Part shown: positions 32,645 to 42,608 of the stretch, piece by piece
How the letters are laid out: every line of letters starts with the position of its first letter
How positions within the stretch are numbered: the first letter of the stretch is position 1
NCBI RefSeq assembly: GCF_003667315.2
Contig: NZ_RCTZ02000024.1
Span: 1-64,000 of the forward strand
DNA from: Tropicibacter alexandrii
GTDB taxonomy: Bacteria > Pseudomonadota > Alphaproteobacteria > Rhodobacterales > Rhodobacteraceae
Direction: 5' to 3'
DNA length: 64,000 nucleotides
The notes under the pieces: model-generated
What the model saw: the letters and a program-made list of their open reading frames with translations, nothing else
Databases searched by the model: none
Told to the model about the DNA's origin: nothing
Translations under genes and position numbers: made by a program

Positions 32645-34399
32645 ATGGCCATGGCCCAAAGGCGCAATTGGCGCGCCGCGCAAGCGCGGTTCCTGAACCG
32701 TTTGCATGCCCGCCTTGCAGCGCGGGCCAAGCCCGCTGCGGGCTTTGTCTCGCAACCCGAACCACGCACCATCGGCTATTTCGCACGCGGGCGGCAGATG
32801 TTGGCGGGCAACCTGATGTTCGCGGGCCATCTCGTACAGGCCGAAGGCCGGACGATCTGGCAGATCCCCGCGCCGGATGCCGCCTTTGCCGAGCAGGTTC
32901 AAGGGTTTGGCTGGCTCGACGATCTGGCAGCCGTTGGCGACGCGCAGGCGCGCAAGCTGGCGCAGGATTGGCTTTGGGCTTGGATCGACCGCTACGGCGA
33001 CGGGCGGGGGCCGGGTTGGACGCCCGAGTTGACCGGGCGGCGGGTGATCCGCTGGGTGCAGCACGCGCTGTTCCTGCTGCGCGGGCGCAGCCCCGAACAG
33101 TCGACGGCCTTCTACCGGGCGCTGGCGGCGCAGACGCAGTTCCTTGCCCGTCGCGGCGCCTCGGCGGCGCCCGGCCTGCCGCGCTTCGAGGCGATGACCG
33201 GACTGCTTTATGCGGGTCTGTCGATCGACGGCATGGAAGGCCATATCGAACCGGCGCGTCAGGCGCTGGGGCGCGAATGCGCCGCGCAGATCGACGATCA
33301 GGGCGGCATTCCCACGCGCAACCCCGAAGAACTTCTCGAAGTCTTCACCCTGCTGACATGGGCGCAGATGGCGCTGGAAGAGGGGCACCGCCAGCCGACC
33401 GAGCCCCACCTGACCGCGATCCGTCGCATCGCCCCGACCTTGCGTAGCCTGCGCCACGCCGATGGCGGGCTGGCGCGGTTCCATGGCGGGGGGCGGGGGC
33501 TGGATGGGCGGCTGGATCAGGCGCTGGCCGCGTCGGGCGTCAAACGCAAGAAGGCCGAAGGTCTGGCCTTGGGCTTTGCCCGCCTCTCCGCCGGGCGCAC
33601 ATCGGTCATCATCGACGCCGCGACCCCGCCCAAGGGCGTGGCCTCGGCCAATGCCCATGCCTCGACCCTTGCGTTCGAGCTGACCTCGGGGCGGCGTCCG
33701 CTGATCGTGTCCTGCGGGTCGGGCGGCGGCTTTGGCGAGGATTGGCGGCGCGCGGGCCGTGCCACGCTGTCGCATTCGACGCTGTGCCTTCAGGGGCGGT
33801 CCAGCGCCAGCCTTGCCCCGTCGCGCCCCGTGGGCATGGCGGATCGCGAATTGCTGGAGGATGCGCCGACCCATGTGCCACACCAGATCTCGGGACTGGC
33901 GCAGGGCACCCGGTTCGAAGGCGGGCATGACGGCTATGTCGCCGATCACGGCCTGACCCATGCGCGGTCGCTGGAACTGTCTCTGGACGGTCGCCAGATC
34001 AAGGGTGAGGATTACCTCGTCGCGCTCGACGCGGCGGCCAAGAAACGCTTCGACCGCGCGATGGATAAGATCAAGCTGGCGGGAATCGCCTACGAGATCC
34101 GCTTTCATCTGCATCCCGACGTGGACGTGACGCTGGATATGGGCGGGCTGGCGGTGTCGATGGCGCTCAGGTCCGGCGAAATCTGGGTGTTCCGCATGGA
34201 CGGGCCGGTGGAAATGACGCTGCAACCGTCGGTCTACCTCGAAAAAGGCAGATTAAGGCCACGTGCGACCACACAGGTCGTTTTAACTGGCCGCGCGATG
34301 CAGTATGCGACCCGCGTCCGCTGGACGCTTGCCAAGGCGCAGGAGACGGCCATTGCCATCCGCGACCTTGCCCGCGAAGAGGCGGACCTGACAGTCTGA
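32645..34399 (+). CDS. Heparinase II/III family protein
   Basis: About 584 residues from ATG 32645 (a GTG at 32597 is possible). The N-terminal alpha-toroid region (WLDDLAAVGDAQARKLAQDWLWAWIDRYG, GRRVIRWVQHALFLL) is followed by a beta-sandwich domain (residues ~390-570) with SCGSGGGFGEDWRRAGRATLSHSTL. The family covers polysaccharide lyases and many uncharacterised proteins. No signal peptide is obvious. The position between rsmB and purH is common in Rhodobacterales. The substrate is unknown. Confidence 0.85.
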   Translation: MAMAQRRNWRAAQARFLNRLHARLAARAKPAAGFVSQPEPRTIGYFARGRQMLAGNLMFAGHLVQAEGRTIWQIPAPDAAFAEQVQGFGWLDDLAAVGDAQARKLAQDWLWAWIDRYGDGRGPGWTPELTGRRVIRWVQHALFLLRGRSPEQSTAFYRALAAQTQFLARRGASAAPGLPRFEAMTGLLYAGLSIDGMEGHIEPARQALGRECAAQIDDQGGIPTRNPEELLEVFTLLTWAQMALEEGHRQPTEPHLTAIRRIAPTLRSLRHADGGLARFHGGGRGLDGRLDQALAASGVKRKKAEGLALGFARLSAGRTSVIIDAATPPKGVASANAHASTLAFELTSGRRPLIVSCGSGGGFGEDWRRAGRATLSHSTLCLQGRSSASLAPSRPVGMADRELLEDAPTHVPHQISGLAQGTRFEGGHDGYVADHGLTHARSLELSLDGRQIKGEDYLVALDAAAKKRFDRAMDKIKLAGIAYEIRFHLHPDVDVTLDMGGLAVSMALRSGEIWVFRMDGPVEMTLQPSVYLEKGRLRPRATTQVVLTGRAMQYATRVRWTLAKAQETAIAIRDLAREEADLTV

Positions 34400-34417
34400 C
34401 CTATTGGGGGACCCCAC

Positions 34418-36004
34418 ATGCCCGATCTCGCGCCTCTTCGCCGCGCTCTGCTTTCCGTTTCCGACAAGACCGGTCTGATCGACCTGGCCCGCAGCTTGGA
34501 GGCGCGTGGCGTCGAGTTGCTGTCCACCGGAGGCACCGCAAAGGCGATCCGCGAGGCGGGCATCGCCGTGCGCGACGTGTCCGAGGTGACGAACATCCCC
34601 GAGATGATGGATGGCCGGGTCAAGACGCTGCACCCGATGGTGCATGGCGGCCTGCTGGCGCTGCGCGACAATGACGCGCATGTGGCCGCGATGGAGGAGC
34701 ACGGCATCGGCGCGATCGACCTGCTGGTGGTGAACCTCTATCCGTTCGAGGCCGCGCTGGCGCGTGGCGCAGACTATGACGAGATGATCGAGAATATCGA
34801 CATCGGTGGCCCCGCGATGATCCGCGCCGCCGCCAAGAACCACGCCTTTGTCACCGCGTTGGTCGATGTGCAGGATTACGACGCGCTCTTGGCTGAGTTG
34901 GACGCCAATGACGGCCAGACCTCCTATGCGTTCCGCCAGCGTCACGCCCAGATCGCCTATGCCCGCACCGGCGCTTATGATGCGGCTGTCAGCACATGGA
35001 TGGCCGGGGCGATTGGTGAGACCACGCCCCGCCGCCGCGTCTTTGCCGGTGAGTTGAAGCAATCGCTGCGCTATGGCGAGAACCCGCACCAGCAGGCGGC
35101 GTTCTATGTGGATGGCACCAATCGTCCCGGCATCGCCACCGCGACGCAGTTGCAGGGCAAGGAACTGTCCTACAACAACATCAACGACACCGACGCCGCG
35201 TTCGAACTGGTCTCGGAATTCGGCGCGGGGCAGGCGGCCTGTGCGATCATCAAGCACGCCAACCCGTGCGGTGTGGCGACCGGGTCGACCATTCTGGAGG
35301 CCTATCAAAAGGCCTTCGATTGCGACCGGACCTCTGCCTTTGGCGGGATCGTCGCGCTGAACACCACGCTGGACGGCAAGACCGCCGAGAAGATCGCCGA
35401 GATTTTCACAGAGGTCGTCATCGCCCCCGGTGCCGATCAGAAGGCCAAGGACATCTTTGCCGCGAAAAAGAACCTGCGCCTGCTCATCGCCCCCGGTCTG
35501 GCCAATGCGGCCGAGGCCGGTCTGACCTATCGTCAGGTCGCCGGTGGCCTGTTGGTGCAGGACAAGGATGTCGGCCAGCGCGCGCTCGACGACCTGAAGG
35601 TCGTGACCAATGTCAAGCCGACCGACGCGCAGATGGAAGACCTGCTGTTTGCGTGGAAGGTCGCCAAGCACGTCAAATCCAACGCCATCGTCTACGTCAA
35701 GGACGGTGCCACCGTCGGTGTCGGCGCGGGCCAGATGAGCCGCGTGGACAGCGCCCTGATCGCCGCGAAAAAGGCCGAGCGCATGGCCGAGGCGCTGGGC
35801 CTGCCGGAAGCCCTGACCAAAGGCAGCGCGGTTGCGTCCGATGCTTTCTTCCCCTTTGCCGACGGTCTGATGGAGGCCGCCGCCGCTGGCGCGTCCTGCG
35901 TGATCCAGCCGGGCGGGTCGATGCGCGATGACGAGGTGATCGCCGCCGCCGACGCGGCTGGGCTTGCGATGGTCTTTACCGGCATGCGGCATTTCCGCCA
36001 CTGA
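34418..36004 (+). CDS. purH: Bifunctional AICAR formyltransferase / IMP cyclohydrolase
   Basis: 528 residues. Last two steps of IMP synthesis, using 10-formyl-THF. The N-terminal MGS-like cyclohydrolase domain has [26 protein letters not shown] and [14 protein letters not shown]. The C-terminal AICAR transformylase has KHANPCGVA (the K-H catalytic pair) and [18 protein letters not shown]. Complete and of usual length. A palindromic repeat pair follows within 25 bases of the stop. Confidence 0.97.
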   Translation: MPDLAPLRRALLSVSDKTGLIDLARSLEARGVELLSTGGTAKAIREAGIAVRDVSEVTNIPEMMDGRVKTLHPMVHGGLLALRDNDAHVAAMEEHGIGAIDLLVVNLYPFEAALARGADYDEMIENIDIGGPAMIRAAAKNHAFVTALVDVQDYDALLAELDANDGQTSYAFRQRHAQIAYARTGAYDAAVSTWMAGAIGETTPRRRVFAGELKQSLRYGENPHQQAAFYVDGTNRPGIATATQLQGKELSYNNINDTDAAFELVSEFGAGQAACAIIKHANPCGVATGSTILEAYQKAFDCDRTSAFGGIVALNTTLDGKTAEKIAEIFTEVVIAPGADQKAKDIFAAKKNLRLLIAPGLANAAEAGLTYRQVAGGLLVQDKDVGQRALDDLKVVTNVKPTDAQMEDLLFAWKVAKHVKSNAIVYVKDGATVGVGAGQMSRVDSALIAAKKAERMAEALGLPEALTKGSAVASDAFFPFADGLMEAAAAGASCVIQPGGSMRDDEVIAAADAAGLAMVFTGMRHFRH

Positions 36005-36026
36005 TCGGCCAACGTTGGGCGGGGGC

Positions 36027-36071
36027 AGGGCGCTGCGAAGCGCCTTGGACCAAGCGCCTTTCAAGGCGCTT
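36027..36071. repeat. Pair of 20-bp palindromes with GGACC spacer (related to the 61.9 kb array)
   Basis: An imperfect 20-bp palindrome (36027-36046, ending GAAGCGCCTT), the spacer GGACC, then AAGCGCCTTTCAAGGCGCTT (36052-36071, 9-bp arms). Unit size and spacer are those of the first two members of the array at 61884-61975. It lies in the 278-base gap between purH and lspA; the rest of the gap shows no gene. Confidence 0.7.
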
Positions 36072-36282
36072 AGCACCCCCAAGCTCAACAGGGCGGCGGC
36101 AAGGCATTGCCTCCCGGCATCGCGCCACTCAAGCAAGGCTGCCGCTGCGGCGGCCCTTGCATGGCCGCCACGCTCTGCGTACCTTCGCCGCCAATGGCGC
36201 CCCGCCAACCGCTGACCCGTCCTCTTCAAGGCTGAAAGTACCCCTCTTGACACCAAGCCAAGCCAGCCGGACCCGCAGCCCG

Positions 36283-36753
36283 ATGACCACCGTCTGGATC
36301 TGGGCGATCTGGATCTTCGTCCTCGACCAACTGTCGAAGTTCCTTGTCGTTCACGTGCTGGACCTCGCGACACGGTTGCAGATCGACGTCCTGCCGCCGT
36401 TTCTCAACTTCCACATGGCTTGGAACTACGGAATCAATTTCGGCCTGCTGGCAGGAGAGGCGCCCGCGACCCGGTGGATTCTGATCTCGGTCGCGCTGGG
36501 CATCGTCCTGTTCGTGCTGGTCTGGATGCGCCGCGACCCTCCGGGGCGGCTCGGGTTGATCTCGGCGGGGTTCCTGATCGGCGGCGCACTTGGCAATGTC
36601 ATCGACCGCCTTGTCTATGGCGCGGTGGCCGACTTTCTGAACATGTCCTGTTGTGGCATCGACAACCCGTTTGCCTTCAACGTGGCCGATATCGCGATCT
36701 TTGCGGGGGCCTTCGGGCTCGTTCTGTTCCCGGGGGGTAAAAAGGCCTCGTGA
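36283..36753 (+). CDS. lspA: Lipoprotein signal peptidase (signal peptidase II)
   Basis: 156 residues with four transmembrane helices. Cleaves the signal peptide of prolipoproteins. FVLDQLSKF, FHMAWNYGINFGLL (the N-x-G-x-xF/A type substrate motif), GNVIDRLVYGAVADFL and FNVADIAIFAG contain the conserved residues including the two catalytic aspartates. The ATG at 36283 is preferred, since the upstream extension has no family match. It is followed by a lipoprotein gene, which starts 54 bases after the stop. Confidence 0.96.
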   Translation: MTTVWIWAIWIFVLDQLSKFLVVHVLDLATRLQIDVLPPFLNFHMAWNYGINFGLLAGEAPATRWILISVALGIVLFVLVWMRRDPPGRLGLISAGFLIGGALGNVIDRLVYGAVADFLNMSCCGIDNPFAFNVADIAIFAGAFGLVLFPGGKKAS

Positions 36754-36806
36754 CGAGGGCGGTGAGATGCGATAAGGATCGGGAAAACCGGAACTTGGAG
36801 GGGACG

Positions 36807-37328
36807 ATGCGGGCATCGCACCTTGTGGCAATCCTGGCGCTTGGCGTCCTGAGCGCGTGCAGCTTGGCAGATCGTGAGCGGACGCTGCACGACCTGCGCA
36901 CCAATTCCGGTGAGCCTGAGGAATTCGGCATCCTGCCCAACAAACCGCTGGAAGCCCCTGAAAGCTTTGCGGAATTGCCGACCCCCACGCCCGGCGGCGC
37001 CAATCGCACCGATCAGACGCCCAAGGCGGATGCCGTGGCGGCATTGGGCGGCAACCCTGCGCGCCTCGCCGCAGGCGATGGCGTCGGGGCAGGCGATCAG
37101 GCGCTGGTCGCCCGTGCCAGCCGCTTTGGCCGCAACCCGCAGGTGCGCGCACAGCTGGCTGCCGAGGACGAAGAATTCCGCAAGCGCAAGTCGCTGTTCA
37201 CCTTCTCGGTGCTGCCGACCGACGAATATTACAACGCCTACCGCCGTCAGGCGCTGGACCCTTACCTGTGGCTGCAGCGCTACCGGGCGGCTGGCGCCCG
37301 CACGCCCACCGCGCCGCCGGGGAACTGA
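36807..37328 (+). CDS. DUF3035 lipoprotein
   Basis: 173 residues. A lipoprotein signal with lipobox LSAC (Cys at about residue 16) is followed by the DUF3035 block: DLRTNSGEPEEFGILPNKPLEAPESFAELPTPTPGGANRTD. The rest is low-complexity and charged (RKRKSLF, DEYYNAYRRQALDPYLWLQRYR). Family function is unknown; such proteins are found mostly in Rhodobacterales, next to lspA and M16 peptidases as here. The mature protein would be anchored in a membrane through its lipidated Cys. Confidence 0.88.
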   Translation: MRASHLVAILALGVLSACSLADRERTLHDLRTNSGEPEEFGILPNKPLEAPESFAELPTPTPGGANRTDQTPKADAVAALGGNPARLAAGDGVGAGDQALVARASRFGRNPQVRAQLAAEDEEFRKRKSLFTFSVLPTDEYYNAYRRQALDPYLWLQRYRAAGARTPTAPPGN

Positions 37329-37357
37329 GCCTTTCACAATGCCGTCAGCGGTAGCTT

Positions 37358-37385
37358 GAAGTTAACCATTCATCGCGTAGGTTCC
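37358..37385 (+). promoter_or_regulatory. Candidate sigma-70 promoter of the M16 peptidase pair
   Basis: TTGAAG and TAGGTT separated by 16 bases, in an AT-richer stretch (AGTTAACCATTCATC) just before AAAAGGG and the ATG at 37416. Confidence 0.45.
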
Positions 37386-37415
37386 CTTTAACCAAAGTTG
37401 CAAAAGGGTTTCGCG

Positions 37416-38744
37416 ATGCGCCGTCTGACTGCCTTGATCGCCTTCGTGTTCAGCGCCTCCATGGCCACGGCCGAGGCGCCGGTCACGACCTTCACGCTCG
37501 ACAACGGCATGGATGTCGTGGTGATCGAGGATCACCGCGCCCCGGTCGTCGTCCATATGGTCTGGTACAAGGCCGGATCGGCGGATGAGCAACGCGGCGT
37601 CTCGGGCGTGGCGCATTTCCTCGAACACCTCTTGTTCAAGGGCACCAAGACGCTGGAACCCGGCGAGTTCAGCGCCACGGTCGCCGCCAATGGCGGCAGC
37701 GACAACGCCTTTACCAGCTTTGACCAGACCGCCTATCACCAACGCGTCGCCGCCGACCGGCTGGAACTGATGATGCGCATGGAAAGCGACCGGATGCTGA
37801 ACATCCAGCTCGGCCCAGAGGAAATCCTGACCGAGCGTGACGTCATCATCGAGGAACGCAACATGCGGGTGGAAAACGATCCCAGCGCGCTGTTCCGCGA
37901 ACAGTTCCGCGCGGCGCAATACCTGAACCACCCCTACGGCACGCCGATCATCGGCTGGAAGCACGAGATGTCCAACCTGACGCTGGACGATGCGCTGGCC
38001 TATTACCGTCAGTATTACGCGCCGAACAACGCGATCCTGCTGGTCGCCGGTGACGTGACCCCGGACGAGGTGCGCGCGCTGGCCAAGGAGTATTACGAAC
38101 CGCTCCCCGCCAATCCCGACCTCGAGGAACGGGCTCGCGCGCAGGAACCCGCCCAGACCGCCGAGCGCCGCATGGTCTACCGCGATCCGCGCGTCGCTCA
38201 GCCTTATGTGATGCGCTCCTATCTCGCGCCGGAGCGCGACAGCGGCGCGCAGGAAACCGCCGCCGCGCTGTCGATCCTTGCCGAGATCCTCGGGGGCGGG
38301 CAGACCTCGGTCTTTACCCAGAAGCTGCAATTCGAGGAACAGAAGGCGGTCTATACCTCGGCCTTCTACAATGCGACCTCGCTGGATGACACGACCTTCG
38401 GCCTTGTCATCGTGCCCGCACCGGGCGTCACGCTGGAAGAGGCCGAAGCGGCGCTGGATGGCGCGCTGGCCGAGTTCATGACGGAGGGCGTCGACCCCGA
38501 ACAGCTGGATCGGATCAAGTTCCAGATGAAGGCCGCGCAGATCTATGCGCAGGACGATGTGAACCGGCTGGCGCGGCGCTATGGCGATGCGCTGACCTCC
38601 GGCCTGACGGTCGAAGACGTGCAGGCTTGGCCCGACATCCTGCAAGCGGTGACCGCCGAGGATGTGATGGCCGCAGCGCAGCTGGTCTTTGACCGCAAGC
38701 AATCCGTGACCGGCTACCTGATGAGCGAAGAGGTGACCCAATGA
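37416..38744 (+). CDS. Secreted M16-family zinc peptidase (catalytic partner)
   Basis: 442 residues. Signal peptide (LTALIAFVFSASMATA), then an insulinase-type domain with the inverted zinc motif HFLEHLLFKG (H-x-x-E-H) and the downstream third-ligand glutamate in ERDVIIEERN. YLAPERDSGAQETAAALSILAEILGGGQTS is typical of the C-terminal half. Acts in the periplasm on peptides, substrate unknown. It overlaps by 4 bases the next gene, an M16 relative lacking the metal site; such pairs usually form heterodimers. Confidence 0.93.
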   Translation: MRRLTALIAFVFSASMATAEAPVTTFTLDNGMDVVVIEDHRAPVVVHMVWYKAGSADEQRGVSGVAHFLEHLLFKGTKTLEPGEFSATVAANGGSDNAFTSFDQTAYHQRVAADRLELMMRMESDRMLNIQLGPEEILTERDVIIEERNMRVENDPSALFREQFRAAQYLNHPYGTPIIGWKHEMSNLTLDDALAYYRQYYAPNNAILLVAGDVTPDEVRALAKEYYEPLPANPDLEERARAQEPAQTAERRMVYRDPRVAQPYVMRSYLAPERDSGAQETAAALSILAEILGGGQTSVFTQKLQFEEQKAVYTSAFYNATSLDDTTFGLVIVPAPGVTLEEAEAALDGALAEFMTEGVDPEQLDRIKFQMKAAQIYAQDDVNRLARRYGDALTSGLTVEDVQAWPDILQAVTAEDVMAAAQLVFDRKQSVTGYLMSEEVTQ

Positions 38745-40054
38745 TCCGTTTCATTCTGGCGTTTGCGCTGATCGTCACCGGCCTGTCCGCCCGCGCCGAA
38801 ATCGACATCCAGCAGGTCGAAAGCCCCGGTGGCTTCAAGGCGTGGCTGGTCGAGGATCACTCGATTCCCTTCGTTGCGCTGGAATTGCGCTTCAAGGGGG
38901 GCGGCTCGCTGGACCTGCCGGGCAAGCGTGGCGCGACCAACCTGATGGTGGCGACGCTCGAAGAGGGGGCCGCCGACATGGATGCCCGCGACTTCGCCGC
39001 AGCGCGTGAGGCCATCGCCGCCGAGCTGCGCTTTGACATGGGCGACGACACCGTGTCCGTCTCGGCCAAGTTCCTCACGGAAACCAAGGACGAGGCGATG
39101 GCGCTGCTGCGCGCCGCGCTGATCGAGCCCAATTTCGACGAGACCGCGGTGGAGCGGGTCCGCCAGCAAGTGCTGTCGAACATCCGCTCGGATGCCAAGG
39201 ACCCGGACGAGATCGTCGGCGATGTGTTCTATGCCGATGTGTTCGGCGACCACCCCTACGGCTCGGCCCATAGCGGCACCGTCGACAGCGTCAGTGGCCT
39301 GACCCGCGACGACTTGATCGCCGCGCATCAGGGCGCGCTGGCCAAGGATCGCGTCTATATCGCCGCCGCAGGCGACATTTCCGCCGAGGATCTCGGTGCG
39401 CTGCTCGACGAATTGTTGGGCGCGCTGCCGGAAACCGGCCTGCCGCAGCCCGCCGATGTGGACGTCGTGACCGAGGCTGGCGTGCAGGTCGTGCCCTTCG
39501 ATACCCCGCAATCGGTGGCCCTGTTCGGCCACAAGGGGCTGGAACGCGACCACCCGGATTTCTTCACCGCCTATGTGCTGAACCAAATTCTCGGCGGTGG
39601 CGGCTTCGAGGCGCGGCTGATGGAAGAGGTGCGCGAAAAGCGCGGTCTGACCTACGGCGTCTATTCCTACCTCGTGCCGAAGGATCACGCGGCGCTGATG
39701 CTGGGCCGGGTGGCCTCGGCCAATGACCGCATCGCCGAGGCGATCACGGTCATCCGCGACGAATGGGCCAAGATGGCCGAAGAGGGCGTCACGCAAGAGG
39801 AACTGGATGCGGTCAAGACCTACCTGACCGGCGCCTACCCGCTGCGCTTCGACGGCAATGGCCCGATTGCGCGCATTCTCGTGGGTATGCAGATGGACGA
39901 CCTGACCCCGGCCTACGTGACAGAACGCAACGCCATGGTCGAGGCGGTCACGCTGGCGGATGTCAAACGCGTGGCGGGTGAATTGCTGCGCCCGGACCAG
40001 CTGAAGTTCACCGTGGCCGGGCAGCCGGTCGGGCTGGACACGCCTGGGCAGTAG
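38741..40054 (+). CDS. Secreted M16-family protein without the zinc motif (partner subunit)
   Basis: 437 residues. Signal peptide (FILAFALIVTGLSARA) and the M16 fold, but at the HxxEH position the sequence reads GATNLMVATLEEGA, so metal binding is lost. The substrate-binding Arg/Tyr region in REKRGLTYGVYSYLVPKDHAALMLG is kept. In M16B heterodimers the non-catalytic subunit contributes this Arg-Tyr pair, fitting a complex with the preceding gene product. Confidence 0.92.
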   Translation: MIRFILAFALIVTGLSARAEIDIQQVESPGGFKAWLVEDHSIPFVALELRFKGGGSLDLPGKRGATNLMVATLEEGAADMDARDFAAAREAIAAELRFDMGDDTVSVSAKFLTETKDEAMALLRAALIEPNFDETAVERVRQQVLSNIRSDAKDPDEIVGDVFYADVFGDHPYGSAHSGTVDSVSGLTRDDLIAAHQGALAKDRVYIAAAGDISAEDLGALLDELLGALPETGLPQPADVDVVTEAGVQVVPFDTPQSVALFGHKGLERDHPDFFTAYVLNQILGGGGFEARLMEEVREKRGLTYGVYSYLVPKDHAALMLGRVASANDRIAEAITVIRDEWAKMAEEGVTQEELDAVKTYLTGAYPLRFDGNGPIARILVGMQMDDLTPAYVTERNAMVEAVTLADVKRVAGELLRPDQLKFTVAGQPVGLDTPGQ

Positions 40055-40073
40055 GCCATCGCGCCCCCTGCGC

Positions 40074-40101
40074 GGAACGATCCCGGGGCCGGGGTCGTTC
40101 C
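40074..40101 (+). terminator. Hairpin after the M16 pair
   Basis: GGAACGATCCCGG pairs with CCGGGGTCGTTCC (12 of 13), 20 bases after the stop. The T tract is absent, so it is a likely but unproven terminator. Confidence 0.55.
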
Positions 40102-40123
40102 TGTCAGCAGGAAGGGGACCGCC

Positions 40124-41551
40124 ATGGCCAAGCAGACGACCGGCAAGAAACGTGCCGACACATCACCCGAAGCGGGCGCACCGCCGCCCACCCAAGCCCT
40201 GACCGACCGGGTCGAGGCCTATCGCGGCCTCGCCGGGCGCGTCGTACAGGACCCCTGCACGATGCGGCCCCGCGACCTGACCGGCGTGGCCCGCAGGCGC
40301 CACGTCCGCGCCACCATCCTCGAAGATCACGCGGTGCGCATCGACCAGAAGGCCGATGGCGCCGATGCCAAGTTCACGAAACTGGCGGAGAGCCTGTTTT
40401 CCTTCTTCCGGGGCACCTCTCTGCTGTTTCACCGCGACATGGTGGGCGAGGATGACCGCATGCCGACCGTCTTGGTGCTGGGCGACGTGCATCCGGGCAA
40501 TTTCGGCGTCATGCCGAATGCCGACAACGTCCCGATCTTTGGCGTCAACGATTTCGACGACGTGATCTATGGCCCGTTCACATGGGATCTGAAGCGGGGC
40601 ACGACAGGCTTCATGCTGGCCGCGCAGGTGATCGGCGGGCACGGTCGCACCCGCCAGCGCAAGATCGCCCGCGCCTTCCTCAAGGGGTATCGCCACAGGA
40701 TGGCCTTTTACGCGCGCCATGGTGACGAGGTGATCCGCCAGATGCGCCCGGACAACAGCCCCAAGGTGATCCGCAAGCTCTTTGACGAGGCCGAGGAAAG
40801 CCGCAAGGACTGGCTGTGGGACAGGTACATGTCGGAAAACGGTCTGGGCTTTCGCGCCAATTTCGAGCTGACGCCGATTTCCACTCGGATCGATGAATTC
40901 CAAGGCTATATCGACCAACTGGCCAAGGCCAACAAGATCGACACCAAGGGCCGGTCGGGCACGCTCAAGGTCAAGGATGTCTGCATGCGCCACGGGCAGG
41001 GGACGGCCTCGCTGGGTCTGCCGCGCTACTATTGCCTGCTCGAAGGCCCGTCCAAGGACGCAACCGACGACATCATCGTCGAGTTCAAACGCGCCCGCCG
41101 GTCCGCGCTGGAGGGGCTGGTGCCGCCCAATGACTTCAACGCCGGTGATGCGGGGGACCGCATCGCGCATGGGCAGGCGGTGCATCTGGCCGCGGGCGAC
41201 GTGTTCTACGGTGCGGTCGAGATCGACGGCGTCAGCTTCATGAGCCGCGAACGCGCGCCGTTCCGCGATGACGTGGATCTGGACGATCTGTCAAAGAAGG
41301 GGTGGAGCAAATACGCCAAGGCCTGCGGGCAGGCGCTGGCACAGGCCCATGCCCGCAGCGACGATATCGGCCAACTCGACTACGAGATCGAGCCGCGCAT
41401 TCTGGATGCGATGCAGCCCAAGGCGCTGTTCTTCGATGACATCCTGCATTTTGCCGAAGAGGCGCTGGACCGTCTCGAACGTGACCACGCCCTGTTTTGC
41501 CGGGATCTGAAGCTGGGGGCCTTCGACATGACGCCGAAACGCTACCGCTGA
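40124..41551 (+). CDS. DUF2252 family protein
   Basis: 475 residues. DUF2252 signatures: RMxVxxxxFxRGTSLLFHRDM-like SFFRGTSLLFHRDM, GDVHPGNFGVM, and VNDFDDVIYGPFTWDLKRGTTG. GDxHxxNFG and NDFD resemble the catalytic and metal motifs of aminoglycoside-phosphotransferase/kinase-like folds, suggesting a phosphotransferase relative (known of the family by structure-based classification; not shown here). The substrate is unknown. A strong hairpin follows the stop. Confidence 0.88.
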   Translation: MAKQTTGKKRADTSPEAGAPPPTQALTDRVEAYRGLAGRVVQDPCTMRPRDLTGVARRRHVRATILEDHAVRIDQKADGADAKFTKLAESLFSFFRGTSLLFHRDMVGEDDRMPTVLVLGDVHPGNFGVMPNADNVPIFGVNDFDDVIYGPFTWDLKRGTTGFMLAAQVIGGHGRTRQRKIARAFLKGYRHRMAFYARHGDEVIRQMRPDNSPKVIRKLFDEAEESRKDWLWDRYMSENGLGFRANFELTPISTRIDEFQGYIDQLAKANKIDTKGRSGTLKVKDVCMRHGQGTASLGLPRYYCLLEGPSKDATDDIIVEFKRARRSALEGLVPPNDFNAGDAGDRIAHGQAVHLAAGDVFYGAVEIDGVSFMSRERAPFRDDVDLDDLSKKGWSKYAKACGQALAQAHARSDDIGQLDYEIEPRILDAMQPKALFFDDILHFAEEALDRLERDHALFCRDLKLGAFDMTPKRYR

Positions 41552-41558
41552 GCTTGGG

Positions 41559-41585
41559 GTAGCCCGGGGATCAACCCCGGGCTAC
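41559..41585. terminator. Bidirectional terminator-like hairpin between DUF2252 gene and dapA
   Basis: Perfect 11-bp stem GTAGCCCGGGG / CCCCGGGCTAC with loop ATCAA, lying between two convergent stop codons. Confidence 0.75.
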
Positions 41586-41591
41586 GAGCTG

Positions 41592-42464
41592 TCAGATCAG
41601 GCCGGCATGGGCCAGCGCGGCATCGAGCTTGGCCGCTGTCGGCTCGGTCACCGGCAGCAGCGGCAGGCGGACCTCGGCGTCGCACAGGCCAAGCTTGGAC
41701 ATGGCGTATTTCGCGCCGCACAGGCCCGGCTCGGTGAAGATCGCCTGATGCAGCGGCATCAGCTTGTCCTGAATCTCCAGCGCCTTGGCATAGTCGCCGG
41801 CCAGACAGGCATTCTGCATCTCGGCACACATCGCAGGCGCCACGTTTGCGGTGACCGAAATCATGCCCACGCCGCCTTGGGCGTTGAAGCCATGCGCCGT
41901 CGCATCCTCGCCCGACACTTGGATGAAGTCCTTGCCGCAGGTGATCCGCTGCGCGCAGACGCGGGCCAGATCGCCGGTGGCGTCCTTGACGCCGATGATG
42001 CGCGGCAGTTTCGCCAACTCGCCCATGGTGGCCGGGGTCATGTCCACGGCGGACCGACCGGGGATGTTGTAGATGATGATCGGAATGTCGGCGCAGTCAT
42101 GCACGGCCTTGAAATGCGCGATCATGCCCGCCTGCGTGGGCTTGTTGTAATAGGGCGTCACCACCAGCGCCGCCTGCGCGCCGACCTTGTGGGCGAACTC
42201 GGTAAAGCGCACCGCTTCGAAGGTGTTGTTCGACCCGGCCCCGGCAATCACCGGCACGCGGCCATTGGCCTGTTGCACGACGCAGTCGATGACCGCCTCG
42301 TGTTCCTCATGCGTCAGGGTGGGGCTTTCGCCGGTCGTGCCGACGGGCACCAGCCCGTGCGAGCCTTGGTCGATCTGCCAGTCCACGAGGCGTTTGAGCG
42401 TGTCGAAATCCACACGGCCGTCCTTGAACGGCGTCACCAGTGCAGGCATCGAACCCTTGAACAT
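41592..42464 (-). CDS. dapA: 4-hydroxy-tetrahydrodipicolinate synthase
   Basis: 290 residues, (beta/alpha)8 barrel. Condenses pyruvate with aspartate semialdehyde, the first step of the DAP/lysine branch. GTTGESPTL carries the conserved Thr pair, [13 protein letters not shown] the catalytic tyrosine, and [11 protein letters not shown] the Schiff-base lysine. Length and motifs are canonical. Divergent from the lytic transglycosylase gene with a 145-base gap. Confidence 0.97.
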   Translation of the reverse strand: MFKGSMPALVTPFKDGRVDFDTLKRLVDWQIDQGSHGLVPVGTTGESPTLTHEEHEAVIDCVVQQANGRVPVIAGAGSNNTFEAVRFTEFAHKVGAQAALVVTPYYNKPTQAGMIAHFKAVHDCADIPIIIYNIPGRSAVDMTPATMGELAKLPRIIGVKDATGDLARVCAQRITCGKDFIQVSGEDATAHGFNAQGGVGMISVTANVAPAMCAEMQNACLAGDYAKALEIQDKLMPLHQAIFTEPGLCGAKYAMSKLGLCDAEVRLPLLPVTEPTAAKLDAALAHAGLI

Positions 42465-42608
42465 GACACGCTCCTTCTTGTCTCAAACCGGTTCCGGAGG
42501 ATATTCGCCCATCCCGCGCGATGCGCAGAGATGTGAGTTGCACCATGCGACTCTCGGGCTATCCTCCAAAGCGGCTCTATTCATTGTCACAAAGGAAATT
42601 GCAAGCTG

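Noticed and set aside
34283-36373. 696-codon minus-strand frame opposite purH
   Set aside because: Antisense shadow of a complete, canonical purH; no motifs of its own.
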